Of a DNA stretch of 40,167 nt, positions 1 to 8,241 are shown one piece after another. Made by a program: the position numbers and the translations under genes. The stretch is taken from assembly GCA_027486095.1 (NCBI GenBank), contig JAIXPT010000413.1:1-40167 (forward strand), read 5' to 3'. The notes under the pieces were generated by a model. The model did no database searches. It was given only the letters and a program-made list of their open reading frames with translations, and was not told the DNA's origin. Position 1 is the stretch's first letter. Each line of letters begins with the position of its first letter. This stretch comes from Planctomycetaceae bacterium (GTDB lineage: Bacteria; Planctomycetota; Planctomycetia; Pirellulales; UBA1268).

Positions 1-217
1 AGGCGAGGGGTTACCCCTGCCGTTGAGACGGCGTATGTGACCAGCGCAGGCATGGATGCCGGAGCGCAGGCACATCCGAGTGAGCCGTAGCCTGGAGGGC
101 GGAGGCGAATGTCCGGCGAGACGGTACGGGGTAACCCCGAGCCGGCGCCTACCTAACACGCAGCGAACATCCGGCGAGGGGATTCGGGGAGCCCGAAGCC
201 GGCCCGCGATCAACCAG
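1..217. repeat. Host flank with REP-like imperfect palindromes
   Basis: This is host DNA left of the prophage, originally just downstream of the tRNA-Arg gene. No convincing gene is seen. Two similar units, 113-145 and 171-202, both start CCGGCGAG, have a GGGG/CCC(C) dyad in the middle and end GCCGG. A third, partial copy occupies about 2-22 (GGCGAGGGGTTACCCC). They look like a dispersed GC-rich intergenic palindrome family. A search of the host genome for further copies would decide this. Confidence 0.45.
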
Positions 218-272
218 CCGAATACACCCGGAAGGGCTCGAACCTTCAACCTTCGGTTCCGTAGACCGATGC
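218..272. repeat. attL: 55-bp duplicate of tRNA-Arg 3' end
   Basis: Identical over 55 bp to 34446-34500 and diverging immediately on both sides (217 vs 34445, 273 vs 34501). It holds the T arm, variable region, anticodon arm and 3' acceptor strand of the tRNA but lacks the 5' third, so it is a tRNA remnant and not a gene. The DNA from 273 to the integrase start at 406 is phage attachment arm with no gene; it contains GC-rich inverted segments around 283-340. Confidence 0.95.
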
Positions 273-405
273 CCCACGGAAGGCCGGAATGGCCGCCTGT
301 AGGGGTGGTGCCGGCCAATACCCCCCGACGACAACTCGACGACCAACGGTGCCGCAGGCGGCGGCCCGCACCTTGCGACGGAGCGCACTACGCTGGAGCG
401 CTCCC

Positions 406-1296
406 ATGATTCGCAAGGCCGCACCCGAGACACTTCACGACTACCTTCTCGAATACTCGACCACGCGCGAGATCGAGGCGGAGACGATCCGCCAGTACGG
501 GATCGCCATCCGTAAGCTCGAGGAGTGGGCCGGCCATACGTTTCGGCTTGACGAGCTTGACGAACTCACGATCTCGACGTGGCTCCGCGACTACTCGCGG
601 ACAGTCGCGACGAACACGGTTCGCTCAAAGCGGGTTCAGATTCTTGCTCTGTGGAGGAACGCCGCGGACGACGGGTATGTGAATCCGCCGCGCCGCCGGA
701 TCCGGACGGCGAAGTGCTGCCTAGACGCTCCGGTCGCCTGGACGATCGACGAAGTGGCGGCGCTGCGGGCCGCGTGCCGGAAACTGAAGCGTCGCCATAA
801 GTGCGGTCTGCCGCGGTCCGTTTGGTGGGAACTCGCGGTTATGGTCGCCTGGGATACGGGCCTCCGCTGGGGAGACCTGGTTCGCTTGAAGGTGAACGCG
901 ATCCCGCCACACGGTATCTTTGCCTGGACCCAGCACAAGACGAAACGCGTCGCAATCTGCCGCCTCGAGCCGGAGACGATGAGGCTCCTCCGGGAAACGC
1001 TCGCGGCCTGTCCGCGGGAACTCGTCCTACCGTGGCCGGCGTCCGGCGAGACGTTCCGCGAGCAGGCCAAACGGCTCGTCTCGAAGGCAGCGATCAGGCC
1101 TGGCACGTGGAAGTGGCTTCGCCGCAGCTCTGGCACTGACGTGGAGATTCAAGAATTTGGCGCGGCCTCGCGGCAGCTCGGCCACCGGCCGGGATCACGC
1201 GTGGCGTACGTGTCTTACGTCGATCCCGTCCAGGTCGCACAGCACGGCCGGCAGATTTGGCCGCGTCCGCTTCCGCCGCCCCCGTCCCCGCAGTAG
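406..1296 (+). CDS. Tyrosine recombinase (phage integrase)
   Basis: Catalyses site-specific recombination between attP and the tRNA-Arg attB. 296 aa from ATG 406; an earlier in-frame start at 289 would only add a low-complexity tail. Residues 1-100 form the SAM-like core-binding domain and 110-280 the catalytic domain. Catalytic residues read as Arg154 (GLRWGDL), Lys178 (HKTK), Arg239 (KWLRR), His260 (LGHRPGS) and Tyr271 (SYVDP; Tyr268 is an alternative). The usual His of the HxxR box is replaced by Lys236. The Pro-rich C-terminus (287-296) is unusual. It lies 134 bp inside attL and points away from it, opposite to the phage late genes. No excisionase is seen next to it. Confidence 0.9.
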   Translation: MIRKAAPETLHDYLLEYSTTREIEAETIRQYGIAIRKLEEWAGHTFRLDELDELTISTWLRDYSRTVATNTVRSKRVQILALWRNAADDGYVNPPRRRIRTAKCCLDAPVAWTIDEVAALRAACRKLKRRHKCGLPRSVWWELAVMVAWDTGLRWGDLVRLKVNAIPPHGIFAWTQHKTKRVAICRLEPETMRLLRETLAACPRELVLPWPASGETFREQAKRLVSKAAIRPGTWKWLRRSSGTDVEIQEFGAASRQLGHRPGSRVAYVSYVDPVQVAQHGRQIWPRPLPPPPSPQ

Positions 1297-1361
1297 GATC
1301 GACCCGCCCAATAGGAGGGCATGTCACGTTCCACGCCATTTACCATTTGGAGGTTTCGTCG

Positions 1362-1610
1362 ATGTCAGACTCATCGGACCGGATTCGCGGCCACGTTACC
1401 ACCGAGTCGACGGGCAAGGGCCTGAAGCTCCAGCAGTTGCTCGCGATCTTGTTGCTCATCGTGGGATTCTGCTGGATGGTCATCGGCTCACAGGGTCCGC
1501 GTGTCGATGGAAAGCCACCGGCCGGGATGATGACAGGCGGATACGCTGCCGCCGCTGGAATAGTGTGGTACGTCACAGCCCGCGTTCTGCGGTGGTGGCA
1601 TCACGGGTGA
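1362..1610 (+). CDS. Small two-helix membrane protein, phage
   Basis: 82 aa, unknown function. The start is set by the GGAGGT Shine-Dalgarno at 1349-1354, eight bases before ATG 1362. A charged N-terminus (about 25 residues) is followed by two predicted membrane helices: residues about 27-44 (rich in L, I, V, W) and about 58-80 (GGYAAAAGIVWYV), ending in Trp/His. It lies 65 bp after the integrase on the same strand and converges with the leftward late operon. It could be a superinfection-exclusion or lysogenic-conversion membrane protein, because it is not in the late operon; this is inferred from position only. Confidence 0.6.
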   Translation: MSDSSDRIRGHVTTESTGKGLKLQQLLAILLLIVGFCWMVIGSQGPRVDGKPPAGMMTGGYAAAAGIVWYVTARVLRWWHHG

Positions 1611-2118
1611 AGTTCGGAACTTCACACGGTGCCGTGCATCCCGGCCCGCGGAGCGTCTGGCTGTTGAGATCAGGCCACAGTTCATCCGAGTGGATCGCGG
1701 CGAGCAGCCCCCACGCGGCATGCGGAAGGTGTGGCTCGGAGCGGTCGCCGGCCAAGTAGCGGTTGATGTGGCGCAGTGCGTGGTTCAGCAGATCGTGAAC
1801 TGGCATCCCGCGTTCCCAGTTGTAGTCGCCGTATTTGGCGGCCCCCTCCGCGCACGTCCTCGCCACGGCCTCCAGCCCGATCGGAGAAATGAGATCGTAG
1901 CGCGTGTCCTCCGCCTCGCTCGATCTCACCGCTCCCGTCTCGAACCGCACCGTATCGCCCTGCTGAGCCTTCACGGTTTCCTCCCGCTGTAAGTGTCGGA
2001 CCATGTTGATGAGTCGAATGACGTCTGCGGCCAGCGTGCCGCTCGTGCCGGTCCACGCGCCGGAGAACCGTCTGGCCCTCTGCTCTGCTTCGCCAATGTA
2101 GCCGTCATCAAGCAGCAC
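1573..2118 (-). CDS. DUF5664 (MazZ-like dATP/dGTP diphosphohydrolase) protein
   Basis: The C-terminal two thirds match the DUF5664 family, whose named members are MazG-related dATP/dGTP diphosphohydrolases (MazZ). Key segments are RYDLISPIGLEAVART, GAAKYGDYNWERGMP, then a helix with ALRHINRYL and HLPHAAWGLLA. The likely role is phage control of the dNTP pool. Start choice: GTG at 2118 lies 11 nt inside the phosphoesterase gene with GGAGG just upstream, giving 181 aa. An internal GTG at 1974 also has a strong GGGAGG and would give 133 aa, covering only the conserved domain; both could be used. The N-terminal 48 residues form an extra helical segment. No PurZ-type synthetase accompanies it. Confidence 0.7.
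   Translation of the reverse strand: MLLDDGYIGEAEQRARRFSGAWTGTSGTLAADVIRLINMVRHLQREETVKAQQGDTVRFETGAVRSSEAEDTRYDLISPIGLEAVARTCAEGAAKYGDYNWERGMPVHDLLNHALRHINRYLAGDRSEPHLPHAAWGLLAAIHSDELWPDLNSQTLRGPGCTAPCEVPNFTRDATTAERGL
1607..1625. terminator. Hairpin between convergent genes (possible terminator)
   Basis: GTGAAGTT-CGG-AACTTCAC is a perfect 8-bp stem with a 3-nt loop. It spans the stop codon of the rightward membrane-protein gene and lies in the last codons of the leftward DUF5664 gene. The position between convergent units fits a bidirectional terminator, but no T-run follows on either strand. Confidence 0.3.
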
Positions 2119-3313
2119 GGCCGCCTCCAGCCACAAGCATTCCGGCCAGACCGCCGCCGGGGGCGTAGAACCATGTTTCCATTGCCTGCCGTGAGCCCAG
2201 ATAGCCTTCCTGCGAATGCCAGTCGTCGGGCGGGCAGAGGGCCGGGGCGATTCGCACGACCACGCCATCGACTGTGTCGATCCCGTCGGCGTCGATCACG
2301 CGCCGCACCTTCGCGGCCTGCTTGTGGAGGTGCCCGGTGTGCACCTCCCGGTATCGGCACCGGCTCCACGCGTCGGGCATTTCGAGGGCCATGAGGGCTG
2401 GGAGTTTGTTCCGTGCCTTGTCGCCGTGGGCGAACCCGACAAGGTTCCCGGCGTGCTCGACGTACTGCCGGTGCGTGTATGCCTTGTGGATCTGCACGCG
2501 GTCATCCCGCCGGAAGTGCGTGGCGAGCAGCAGACGAAACCACGCCGTCATTGTCTCGTCGTGGTTCCCGGGCACGACAACCACGTCCGTCTGGCACGTT
2601 TCCGCGGACCGCTCGACGAGATGCGTGAGGGCGGCCGAGCCCGTGTCGATCATCTTTTCCAAGCGTCCATCGCGCTCCAGTTGCGTGCCGCGGGTCGTCT
2701 TGGCGTCTGGCGTGTCGTAATGGAACAGGTCGCCGAGGAACGCGATCGTCCGGCGGGACGGCTGCTGCCGGTCGCCGGCGTCGAGCAGCTGAGCGCCCGC
2801 GCCGCGGACCAGGCGGTCGGCGTGGTCGATGTCGTAGTCGTCTCCGCCCGTCGTTTTGTTCCACGCGTATTTGGCGAAGTGGGTGTCTGCCACCACGAGG
2901 ATCTGCCACGCCCCGTCGGCCTTGGGCTTGTGCCGTTTGGCCTTTCTGCCGCCGATCCTGCCAGACTTCGCCGCCCCGGCAATCATCGCCTCGACGGCCT
3001 CGCGGACGCCCGGGCCTTGCCGGGGGCGCAGACGGACATGCACGCGATGCAGTTCCGTAACCAACGGCTCGCCCGTCGCCTTGTCGGCCGTGAGCCCTTC
3101 CCACTTTGTGGCCTCACTCGTGGCGATCTCGAACCGCTCCATGTCGGCCTCGATATGCCGGAGCAGGTCGTCTACCGTGCGGATGCGCGCGGAAACGCTC
3201 CGGGCCTCGATGCCGTCGGCGGTGTCTGCCTTCGTCACTTCCTCGATCGTCAGCCCTTTGCCGGCTTTGATCGAGGCGGCAAGCTTGGCCGTTACGCTGG
3301 TTCGTCGAGCCAT
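2108..3313 (-). CDS. Calcineurin-like metallophosphoesterase with N-terminal helical domain
   Basis: 401 aa from ATG 3313 (MARRTSV), which overlaps the preceding gene by 22 nt. Metallophosphoesterase motifs appear in order: DTH at 143-145, GD at 194-195 (LGDLFHYD), GNHDE at 249-253, HGD at 296-298 and HTGHLH at 325-330. This is the full metal-binding set of the calcineurin/Mre11-type fold. Residues 1-75 resemble a small helix-turn-helix segment followed by a linker. The substrate is unknown: a DNA phosphodiesterase or a cyclic-nucleotide enzyme are both possible, and the latter would be relevant to anti-CBASS defence. It overlaps the DUF5664 gene, suggesting a joint nucleotide-metabolism role. 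Confidence 0.85.
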   Translation of the reverse strand: MARRTSVTAKLAASIKAGKGLTIEEVTKADTADGIEARSVSARIRTVDDLLRHIEADMERFEIATSEATKWEGLTADKATGEPLVTELHRVHVRLRPRQGPGVREAVEAMIAGAAKSGRIGGRKAKRHKPKADGAWQILVVADTHFAKYAWNKTTGGDDYDIDHADRLVRGAGAQLLDAGDRQQPSRRTIAFLGDLFHYDTPDAKTTRGTQLERDGRLEKMIDTGSAALTHLVERSAETCQTDVVVVPGNHDETMTAWFRLLLATHFRRDDRVQIHKAYTHRQYVEHAGNLVGFAHGDKARNKLPALMALEMPDAWSRCRYREVHTGHLHKQAAKVRRVIDADGIDTVDGVVVRIAPALCPPDDWHSQEGYLGSRQAMETWFYAPGGGLAGMLVAGGGRAA

Positions 3314-3549
3314 GCTGTGACTCCGTTTCGGCCAATGGTGGCGATGCCGGCGTTGTGCAGATACGTGACGATGTGACGGACAGCAGGCACCTTCTGATCC
3401 CCCAGCTTTCCGGACCGCCACGCCTCACGAATCTCCGTCAGCGTGGCGCGGTGCTCGGGAGCGACGCGCTCGTACCATCGCTTGGCTGCTTTGGCCTGCC
3501 TCATCATGGCGGTGATTTCCTCGACCGCGCTCGTCTTTGCCTTTGCCAT
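3292..3549 (-). CDS. Small phage protein, helical with possible wing
   Basis: 85 aa, no recognised family. The start ATG shares one base with the previous stop (TGATG), which suggests translational coupling. The N-terminal 35 residues are helical and basic (AMMRQAKAAKRWYERV). Residues 45-85 (REAWRSGKLGDQKVPAVRHI and following) resemble a compact helix-turn-helix pattern ending in a short strand. It immediately precedes the phosphoesterase. Its function is not known. Confidence 0.65.
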   Translation of the reverse strand: MAKAKTSAVEEITAMMRQAKAAKRWYERVAPEHRATLTEIREAWRSGKLGDQKVPAVRHIVTYLHNAGIATIGRNGVTAWLDEPA

Positions 3550-3842
3550 CACGACACCTCCGTGAGTCTGTAGCCGAGCTTGTGCAGCAACTTTGCAAGG
3601 TCGCGGGCGGCGTGGGTAACGTGTTCCTCGGAATGCCTGGGGTAGGCCACGTGTAGGAACTCGTGGATCTCCGTTTCCAGACGTGCCTTGCCCGCCAACC
3701 GTTCGTTTATGAGCACGCGTTCGCGGATCCGTGGCCGCTTTGGATCGGGGATCACGGCCCAGCCGTCGGCGGAGCCGCGGAGCGACGTGTATCGCCACGG
3801 GACACGTTTGCCCATGATCGTGAAGATGTGGTTACTGGGCAT
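3549..3842 (-). CDS. HExxH-type small putative zinc metallopeptidase
   Basis: 97 aa from ATG 3842, which overlaps the previous stop by 11 nt; a second ATG at 3815 is possible. Residues about 58-70 contain HEFLHVAYP followed by EEHV, an HExxH zinc-protease-like motif with a downstream Glu, as in the short SprT/ImmA-like proteins common in phages. The flanking sequence has a basic N-terminus and a C-terminal helix (AARDLAKLLHKLGY). The fold and activity are inferred from the motif only. Confidence 0.6.
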   Translation of the reverse strand: MPSNHIFTIMGKRVPWRYTSLRGSADGWAVIPDPKRPRIRERVLINERLAGKARLETEIHEFLHVAYPRHSEEHVTHAARDLAKLLHKLGYRLTEVS

Positions 3843-4317
3843 TGGAGGCCGTTGCATTCTTCCTGGCAATGCGGCACGCGCGTTTGATGAGTTGCCGCGC
3901 CCCGATCTCCGTCCACGGGTAGATCGTCTCGCCGGCCTTCTTGCGGCGGGCGTGCTCGGTCTTCATCACCTCGATGATCTCCGCCATGCCGGCGTCGCTC
4001 TCGCACCAATCCGGGCCGAGCAAATTCATCTTCGCGGCCATGGCGCGGCACGGGCAGTTGGCCGAAGGCACAATGCCGAACCAGTTGGCGAGCATGCGGT
4101 GGAGTTCCGTGCCCGGGCCGATCTCCGGCATTTGGCGGGGGGCTGCCTGGACCAAGTCGGTAGGCGTAACGCCGGCGGCGGCCATGCCTTTGCGGCAACC
4201 AGCGAAGGGCCGCTCGGCGGAAACGGATTTCGGCACGATCGCGCCGCAGCGCTCGCACTTCCACGCTTCGCCGTCTTCGGTCCAGACGCAAAACAATCCA
4301 GGTGGAACGTCGGACAT
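3832..4317 (-). CDS. Zinc-ribbon-like phage protein of unknown function
   Basis: 161 aa. The start is supported by GGGAG seven bases upstream. The N-terminus contains CERCG (residues 21-25) and further Cys at 41, 88, 90 and 104, so one or two zinc sites are likely. The C-terminal 50 residues are helical and basic. It is the first gene after the 1146-aa tail-region protein and may mark the end of the structural block. No function can be assigned. Confidence 0.65.
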   Translation of the reverse strand: MSDVPPGLFCVWTEDGEAWKCERCGAIVPKSVSAERPFAGCRKGMAAAGVTPTDLVQAAPRQMPEIGPGTELHRMLANWFGIVPSANCPCRAMAAKMNLLGPDWCESDAGMAEIIEVMKTEHARRKKAGETIYPWTEIGARQLIKRACRIARKNATASNAQ

Positions 4318-4320
4318 AAG

Positions 4321-7300
4321 TTACTCCCGCGTGGTGGTGCCGTTGCTGTGATCGGGGCAGGGGGATGAAGGTGTGTAGTTCAGTGTGAGGGTGGGGCCGT
4401 ACTCCACAACAACAAAATCACTGCCCTTTGCTGTCTCGGCCGTTCTGCCCTTGCGACGCAGCACCGCATGCCCGCCGTTCGAGACAGGCATGCGCGGGCC
4501 GCCAATTCCGTCTACTCCGTTTTGCAGGCACGCGCCGCCCCAAACCTTGACGAGCGGGTATTGGCGAGTCAGCAAATCGTGATAGCAGTCAGAGAACGCG
4601 CACACAGTAGAAGGCGCAATAAATGGCGGAGCTTGCCCCGCTATCACGGTGTGCGTGGAGTAGTTGTCGTGGTTGAAATTGAGTGGCGAGTTGGGTTCTC
4701 CAGTAATCTCAAAATTTGTCAGGGGCCTCCCGTGCCAGCCCAAGTGTGCCAGCAAGCCCCATGTGGGGCAGACAGGGCCGCCAACAGCAGTGTTTTGCAG
4801 CATCCAGAAATAGCCGGCGGATCGGTCTGCATAATCGCGCCCGCCGATGGGCATGAGCCCTGGAGGCTCCAGCCATCCGCCCAAGCCGTTTGGGACGCCG
4901 GGGTGTTTTGGGTCCGGAACATTTGGTTGCCCCACGACATCAACATTGAGCACCTCGCCAAACGTGCTTGATCCCCATGTCTCGTTGAATGTCGCCGTAA
5001 TGTACGCGCCGTAGCCGAGCGTCGATTGCAGCCAAATGTAAGCCAGCGGGTTTTTTCTTCCGACTGTGTATTCGGTCTTGAACATCATGCCGCCATGCAC
5101 GACTTCGAGCCCGCTGATGCCGCCTGTTTGCGACACAGATGCAACGCGAAGCCGGCACACAGACGGCTCAGTGTGGACGGGCTCCTGCCACTGGCCTGTT
5201 GCGGCGTTGTATGCCAGCGGCCGATAGCCCTGGTCGTTTACCAGCGCACGCTCGCCGCCATACCACGCGCCGTTGGGGCATTGCTCTGGGTTGTCGCCTC
5301 CGCTGCCTTTCCACATGTCGCTGACGGCGCGCCCGCCGGCTGGGCTGACCTCGAACTCTTGGCCGACAACGTAGCCCGCGCCAGGCTGGTCAATTGTTGC
5401 GCCCGTCACGGGGAAGTAGGAAAATCGGTCGGATGCCGGAGGCGTGTCGCCGTATTGCGCAGCGGGGTTTGGAAAGTTGTGCTTCGCAGAAAACTGAAAG
5501 GCCGCGATTGTCGCGCCGGTGCCCCCGCCCATTGCGGGCACATTGAGCGGCAGCGTCGGCTCGACATGCCTTTTTTCGCGATAGCAATAGCCAGCGCCGC
5601 CGGCTTGCACCTGAGCACCTACAAGACTGCTACCAAAATCGCTTTCGTTTGCGCCCCACGCCCCAAACACTGGCTTGACCACGGCTCCGCCCCCATGGCA
5701 CGCAGGGTACGGCGGCCACAGGTACAGGAGGCGAGTAATGCCGAGGTCGCTGGAGTTTTCAAGTGTGGCCCCAAACGGCCATTGTGAAACAAGAACTTCG
5801 ATGGACGTTTCGCAACTCGTTCGCCCTAGGCGAAGCGTCAGCGTCGTGAGGCCCGAAAGGTTTGCGGTGGGGTGTGTCCACGGATGGTCATAGTCTGCAA
5901 CCTTGGCGGAAAACGCAGATGTGGGCAACGAAGCTGCGCGTGCAGGCACGCCAACGCCAGTCCAAGTCAAGTCGCAAAGTAATCTTGCTTTCCACCGATA
6001 CTTTCCCCGCTGATCCGGCTCCGATCCTGGCATCCGGTCGAAGCAGCTCGCGATGCAGTTGCCGGCTCCGTCTGTTTCGTCGCACGAATAGGCTGTCGCG
6101 TAGCCGAACGGAAAGTCGCTGCCACGAATGCGCCAATCGAGGATGCCGCCCTCTTCGTCAACGTCGCTCACAACTGCGATGGCAGGCTCAACTGTCTCGC
6201 ACGGCGGATCGTCGCAATAGAACTCAATCTGGTCGCCAACGGTGTAGCCAATGCCCGGCAACTGCACCGATCTGGGGTGGCACAGCACGCGGCCGTATCC
6301 GACGTAAAACTTAGTACGTTCGTCTCCCACCTTTTCGTCGTTGCAAAACGGCGGATCGGAGAATTCCGGCTGTTTGTAGATCGGCACGACCTCGATTTGC
6401 GTGATCGCGCCGTTGTCGTCTACTGCGGCAATTCTCAGGCGTTGATAGAGCTTGGCAGCCGGAATGCCGCTAGGCAGCGTCACCTCGGTGCCGGCATAGC
6501 CGTATTTGTCAATCCATGTCGGATAATAAGGCGGCATGCACGACATGTCGAACTTCGGGAATACGGTCATAATCTCGCCGCCGAGCCACGGCCGGCGGAT
6601 GTCGAAATCGACCTGAAAAAACTGGCCAACTTCGTATCCGTAGCCGCCGTCGATAATGTCTACGCTGCCAACTTGCCACCATGTTGGAAATCGGCCGTGC
6701 TCGTCAACTTCGTAATCCTTCGGAATCAGCTTGAGATACAGGTTTGCAGACTGTGATTGCAAAATGTCGTCAATGCTCGTCGCCGTTTGCAGCCCATCGT
6801 GATAGTAATACAGGTGCGGTTTTACGACGCCTTGATTGGTAACGGTACATTTGCCACGCACGCAATAGCCGAAGCCTCCCGCTGAGTACCACGGGTTGCG
6901 TTTTCCGCATCGATAATCGACGCAATATTCCTCGCCTTCCGGCGGGAACATAACGTCCCAGCATTCGTACGGCGGCGGCTTGAATACCCACGTCCGCCGC
7001 GGATCGACGTTGTAAAGAAGGGCCGCTTCCGTCACTCCGTTGTATGGCGAGTCGCCCACGACGTTTCCGTTTTGTGTCAGCGGCACCCGGCGAGTAATGC
7101 GGCACTTCAATGCCGGGCGCAGGTATTGATCTGGGCGATGGCAGACATAGGTGCCGTTCAGGTCGTTTTCATTGGAAATAATAGCTGGGCTAAGGCCGTT
7201 TACTCCCTGGCACGGGCCGCTGTGCAGCCCAGAAGGGTCAGGGCGATTGCACAGTAATTCGGCGCTCTCGCAAATGCTGCGGAATGTTGTCCATCGAAGT

Positions 7301-7761
7301 TCAATGTCATCTGGAACGGTGTAGATGCCGTTCCAAGCCCATTGAAAGTCTGTTGTCTGCTCTACGAGACCCTCGTAGGGGTCTTCCACTATCTGCACCA
7401 ATGCTGCCGCCACCGGTGGAAACGCGGATGGCGGCCACGGGTTCACTGTATTTTCCCAATACGTCCAGTACTCACCACCGCCGCAGCTCGCCATGGTTTG
7501 GATAGTGCTGTACCGAAACCGTGACGGCATTCCCATAAGAACGAACGCATCGAAAGCCGAATGTACAAATACGGGCCTTCCCGGTGCGCAAATAATTTCC
7601 CCGCTGCCGCGCGATAGGTAACTAAGATCGCCAAGGCTGACGTATCCGCGAACTGTCTGCCCACTCATCCCCGCCACCGTCGCCGTCACCGTCTCCGGCG
7701 TGCAACATCGCATCTCCGGGCAGCAACACTCGTCCTTGCTGCTTACCAAAAACCCGCTCAT
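4321..7761 (-). CDS. Very large Cys-containing distal tail/receptor-binding candidate
   Basis: 1146 aa, the largest phage gene, placed where tail-tip or receptor-binding proteins usually sit. The N-terminus is very Cys-rich (CCC at 12-14, CC at 19-20) and single Cys residues are scattered throughout. At least five copies of a G-x-G-Y motif occur, three of them in a longer form GxGYxVGxxxxF/V at about 372-384, 503-514 and 793-804; shorter copies are near 295-300 and 721-725. This points to repeated beta-rich modules. No enzymatic motif was recognised. It starts 3 nt after the preceding gene's stop. Its role in adsorption is inferred from position and repeat structure. Confidence 0.8.
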   Translation of the reverse strand: MSGFLVSSKDECCCPEMRCCTPETVTATVAGMSGQTVRGYVSLGDLSYLSRGSGEIICAPGRPVFVHSAFDAFVLMGMPSRFRYSTIQTMASCGGGEYWTYWENTVNPWPPSAFPPVAAALVQIVEDPYEGLVEQTTDFQWAWNGIYTVPDDIELRWTTFRSICESAELLCNRPDPSGLHSGPCQGVNGLSPAIISNENDLNGTYVCHRPDQYLRPALKCRITRRVPLTQNGNVVGDSPYNGVTEAALLYNVDPRRTWVFKPPPYECWDVMFPPEGEEYCVDYRCGKRNPWYSAGGFGYCVRGKCTVTNQGVVKPHLYYYHDGLQTATSIDDILQSQSANLYLKLIPKDYEVDEHGRFPTWWQVGSVDIIDGGYGYEVGQFFQVDFDIRRPWLGGEIMTVFPKFDMSCMPPYYPTWIDKYGYAGTEVTLPSGIPAAKLYQRLRIAAVDDNGAITQIEVVPIYKQPEFSDPPFCNDEKVGDERTKFYVGYGRVLCHPRSVQLPGIGYTVGDQIEFYCDDPPCETVEPAIAVVSDVDEEGGILDWRIRGSDFPFGYATAYSCDETDGAGNCIASCFDRMPGSEPDQRGKYRWKARLLCDLTWTGVGVPARAASLPTSAFSAKVADYDHPWTHPTANLSGLTTLTLRLGRTSCETSIEVLVSQWPFGATLENSSDLGITRLLYLWPPYPACHGGGAVVKPVFGAWGANESDFGSSLVGAQVQAGGAGYCYREKRHVEPTLPLNVPAMGGGTGATIAAFQFSAKHNFPNPAAQYGDTPPASDRFSYFPVTGATIDQPGAGYVVGQEFEVSPAGGRAVSDMWKGSGGDNPEQCPNGAWYGGERALVNDQGYRPLAYNAATGQWQEPVHTEPSVCRLRVASVSQTGGISGLEVVHGGMMFKTEYTVGRKNPLAYIWLQSTLGYGAYITATFNETWGSSTFGEVLNVDVVGQPNVPDPKHPGVPNGLGGWLEPPGLMPIGGRDYADRSAGYFWMLQNTAVGGPVCPTWGLLAHLGWHGRPLTNFEITGEPNSPLNFNHDNYSTHTVIAGQAPPFIAPSTVCAFSDCYHDLLTRQYPLVKVWGGACLQNGVDGIGGPRMPVSNGGHAVLRRKGRTAETAKGSDFVVVEYGPTLTLNYTPSSPCPDHSNGTTTRE

Positions 7762-7764
7762 GTC

Positions 7765-8241
7765 TCAGCACTCCACCGCGATGAGTAACCAGAGCTTGTC
7801 ATACGGCCGCATGATCGGAATTTCTTCGCCGTCTTCGTACGTCACCTGGCCCGTGTCGTAGCTGCCAGCCAAGTCGCTAATAGGCACGACAGAGCACCAC
7901 TTGATGATGTCGCCCTGGCCGACTGGGATGTGAGAAAACCAGTTGATTGCCACAGCAAACACAGGGTCGCCAAAAGAATCTGTCTCGGGCACCCAGTCCC
8001 AAGGGCCTTGTGGGTTGTCAGGCTGGATGAACAGCTGCACAGCCTTGACGTTCATCGGCGGTTCGTTGGGCCAGACGCCGGAGGTTTGGGCAAGTCGCAG
8101 GGGAAGAGCGCCTCCTCCATCGTCACCTACGGCCGTGCGGAATCGGATCGGGGGCTGGTCGCGGTTGCCGCGTTCGTGGGCGCGGACCGTCGCCGCGATC
8201 CGGCGGGCGTCAGTCTCGGAGAATGAAACCTTCCGTGCCAT
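7765..8241 (-). CDS. Tail-region structural protein, unknown
   Basis: 158 aa. The ATG overlaps the previous stop (TAATG). The N-terminal 30 residues are charged and helical (SETDARRIAATVRAHERGNRD). The rest is beta-like and rich in W, P, D and G, with acidic patches (YEDGEEIP). Position between two tail proteins suggests a small distal tail or baseplate component. No family was recognised. Confidence 0.7.
   Translation of the reverse strand: MARKVSFSETDARRIAATVRAHERGNRDQPPIRFRTAVGDDGGGALPLRLAQTSGVWPNEPPMNVKAVQLFIQPDNPQGPWDWVPETDSFGDPVFAVAINWFSHIPVGQGDIIKWCSVVPISDLAGSYDTGQVTYEDGEEIPIMRPYDKLWLLIAVEC

Noticed and set aside
218-272. Second tRNA-Arg gene
   Set aside because: Only the 3' part is present; the D arm and 5' acceptor strand are missing, so it is the att duplicate.
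1573-2118. 2-aminoadenine (Z) genome, suggested by the MazZ-like protein
   Set aside because: No PurZ-like synthetase or DatZ-like enzyme is present; DUF5664 proteins are common in ordinary phages.
2216-3376. Plus-strand 386-codon frame opposite the phosphoesterase
   Set aside because: Shadow of a gene with complete metallophosphoesterase motifs.
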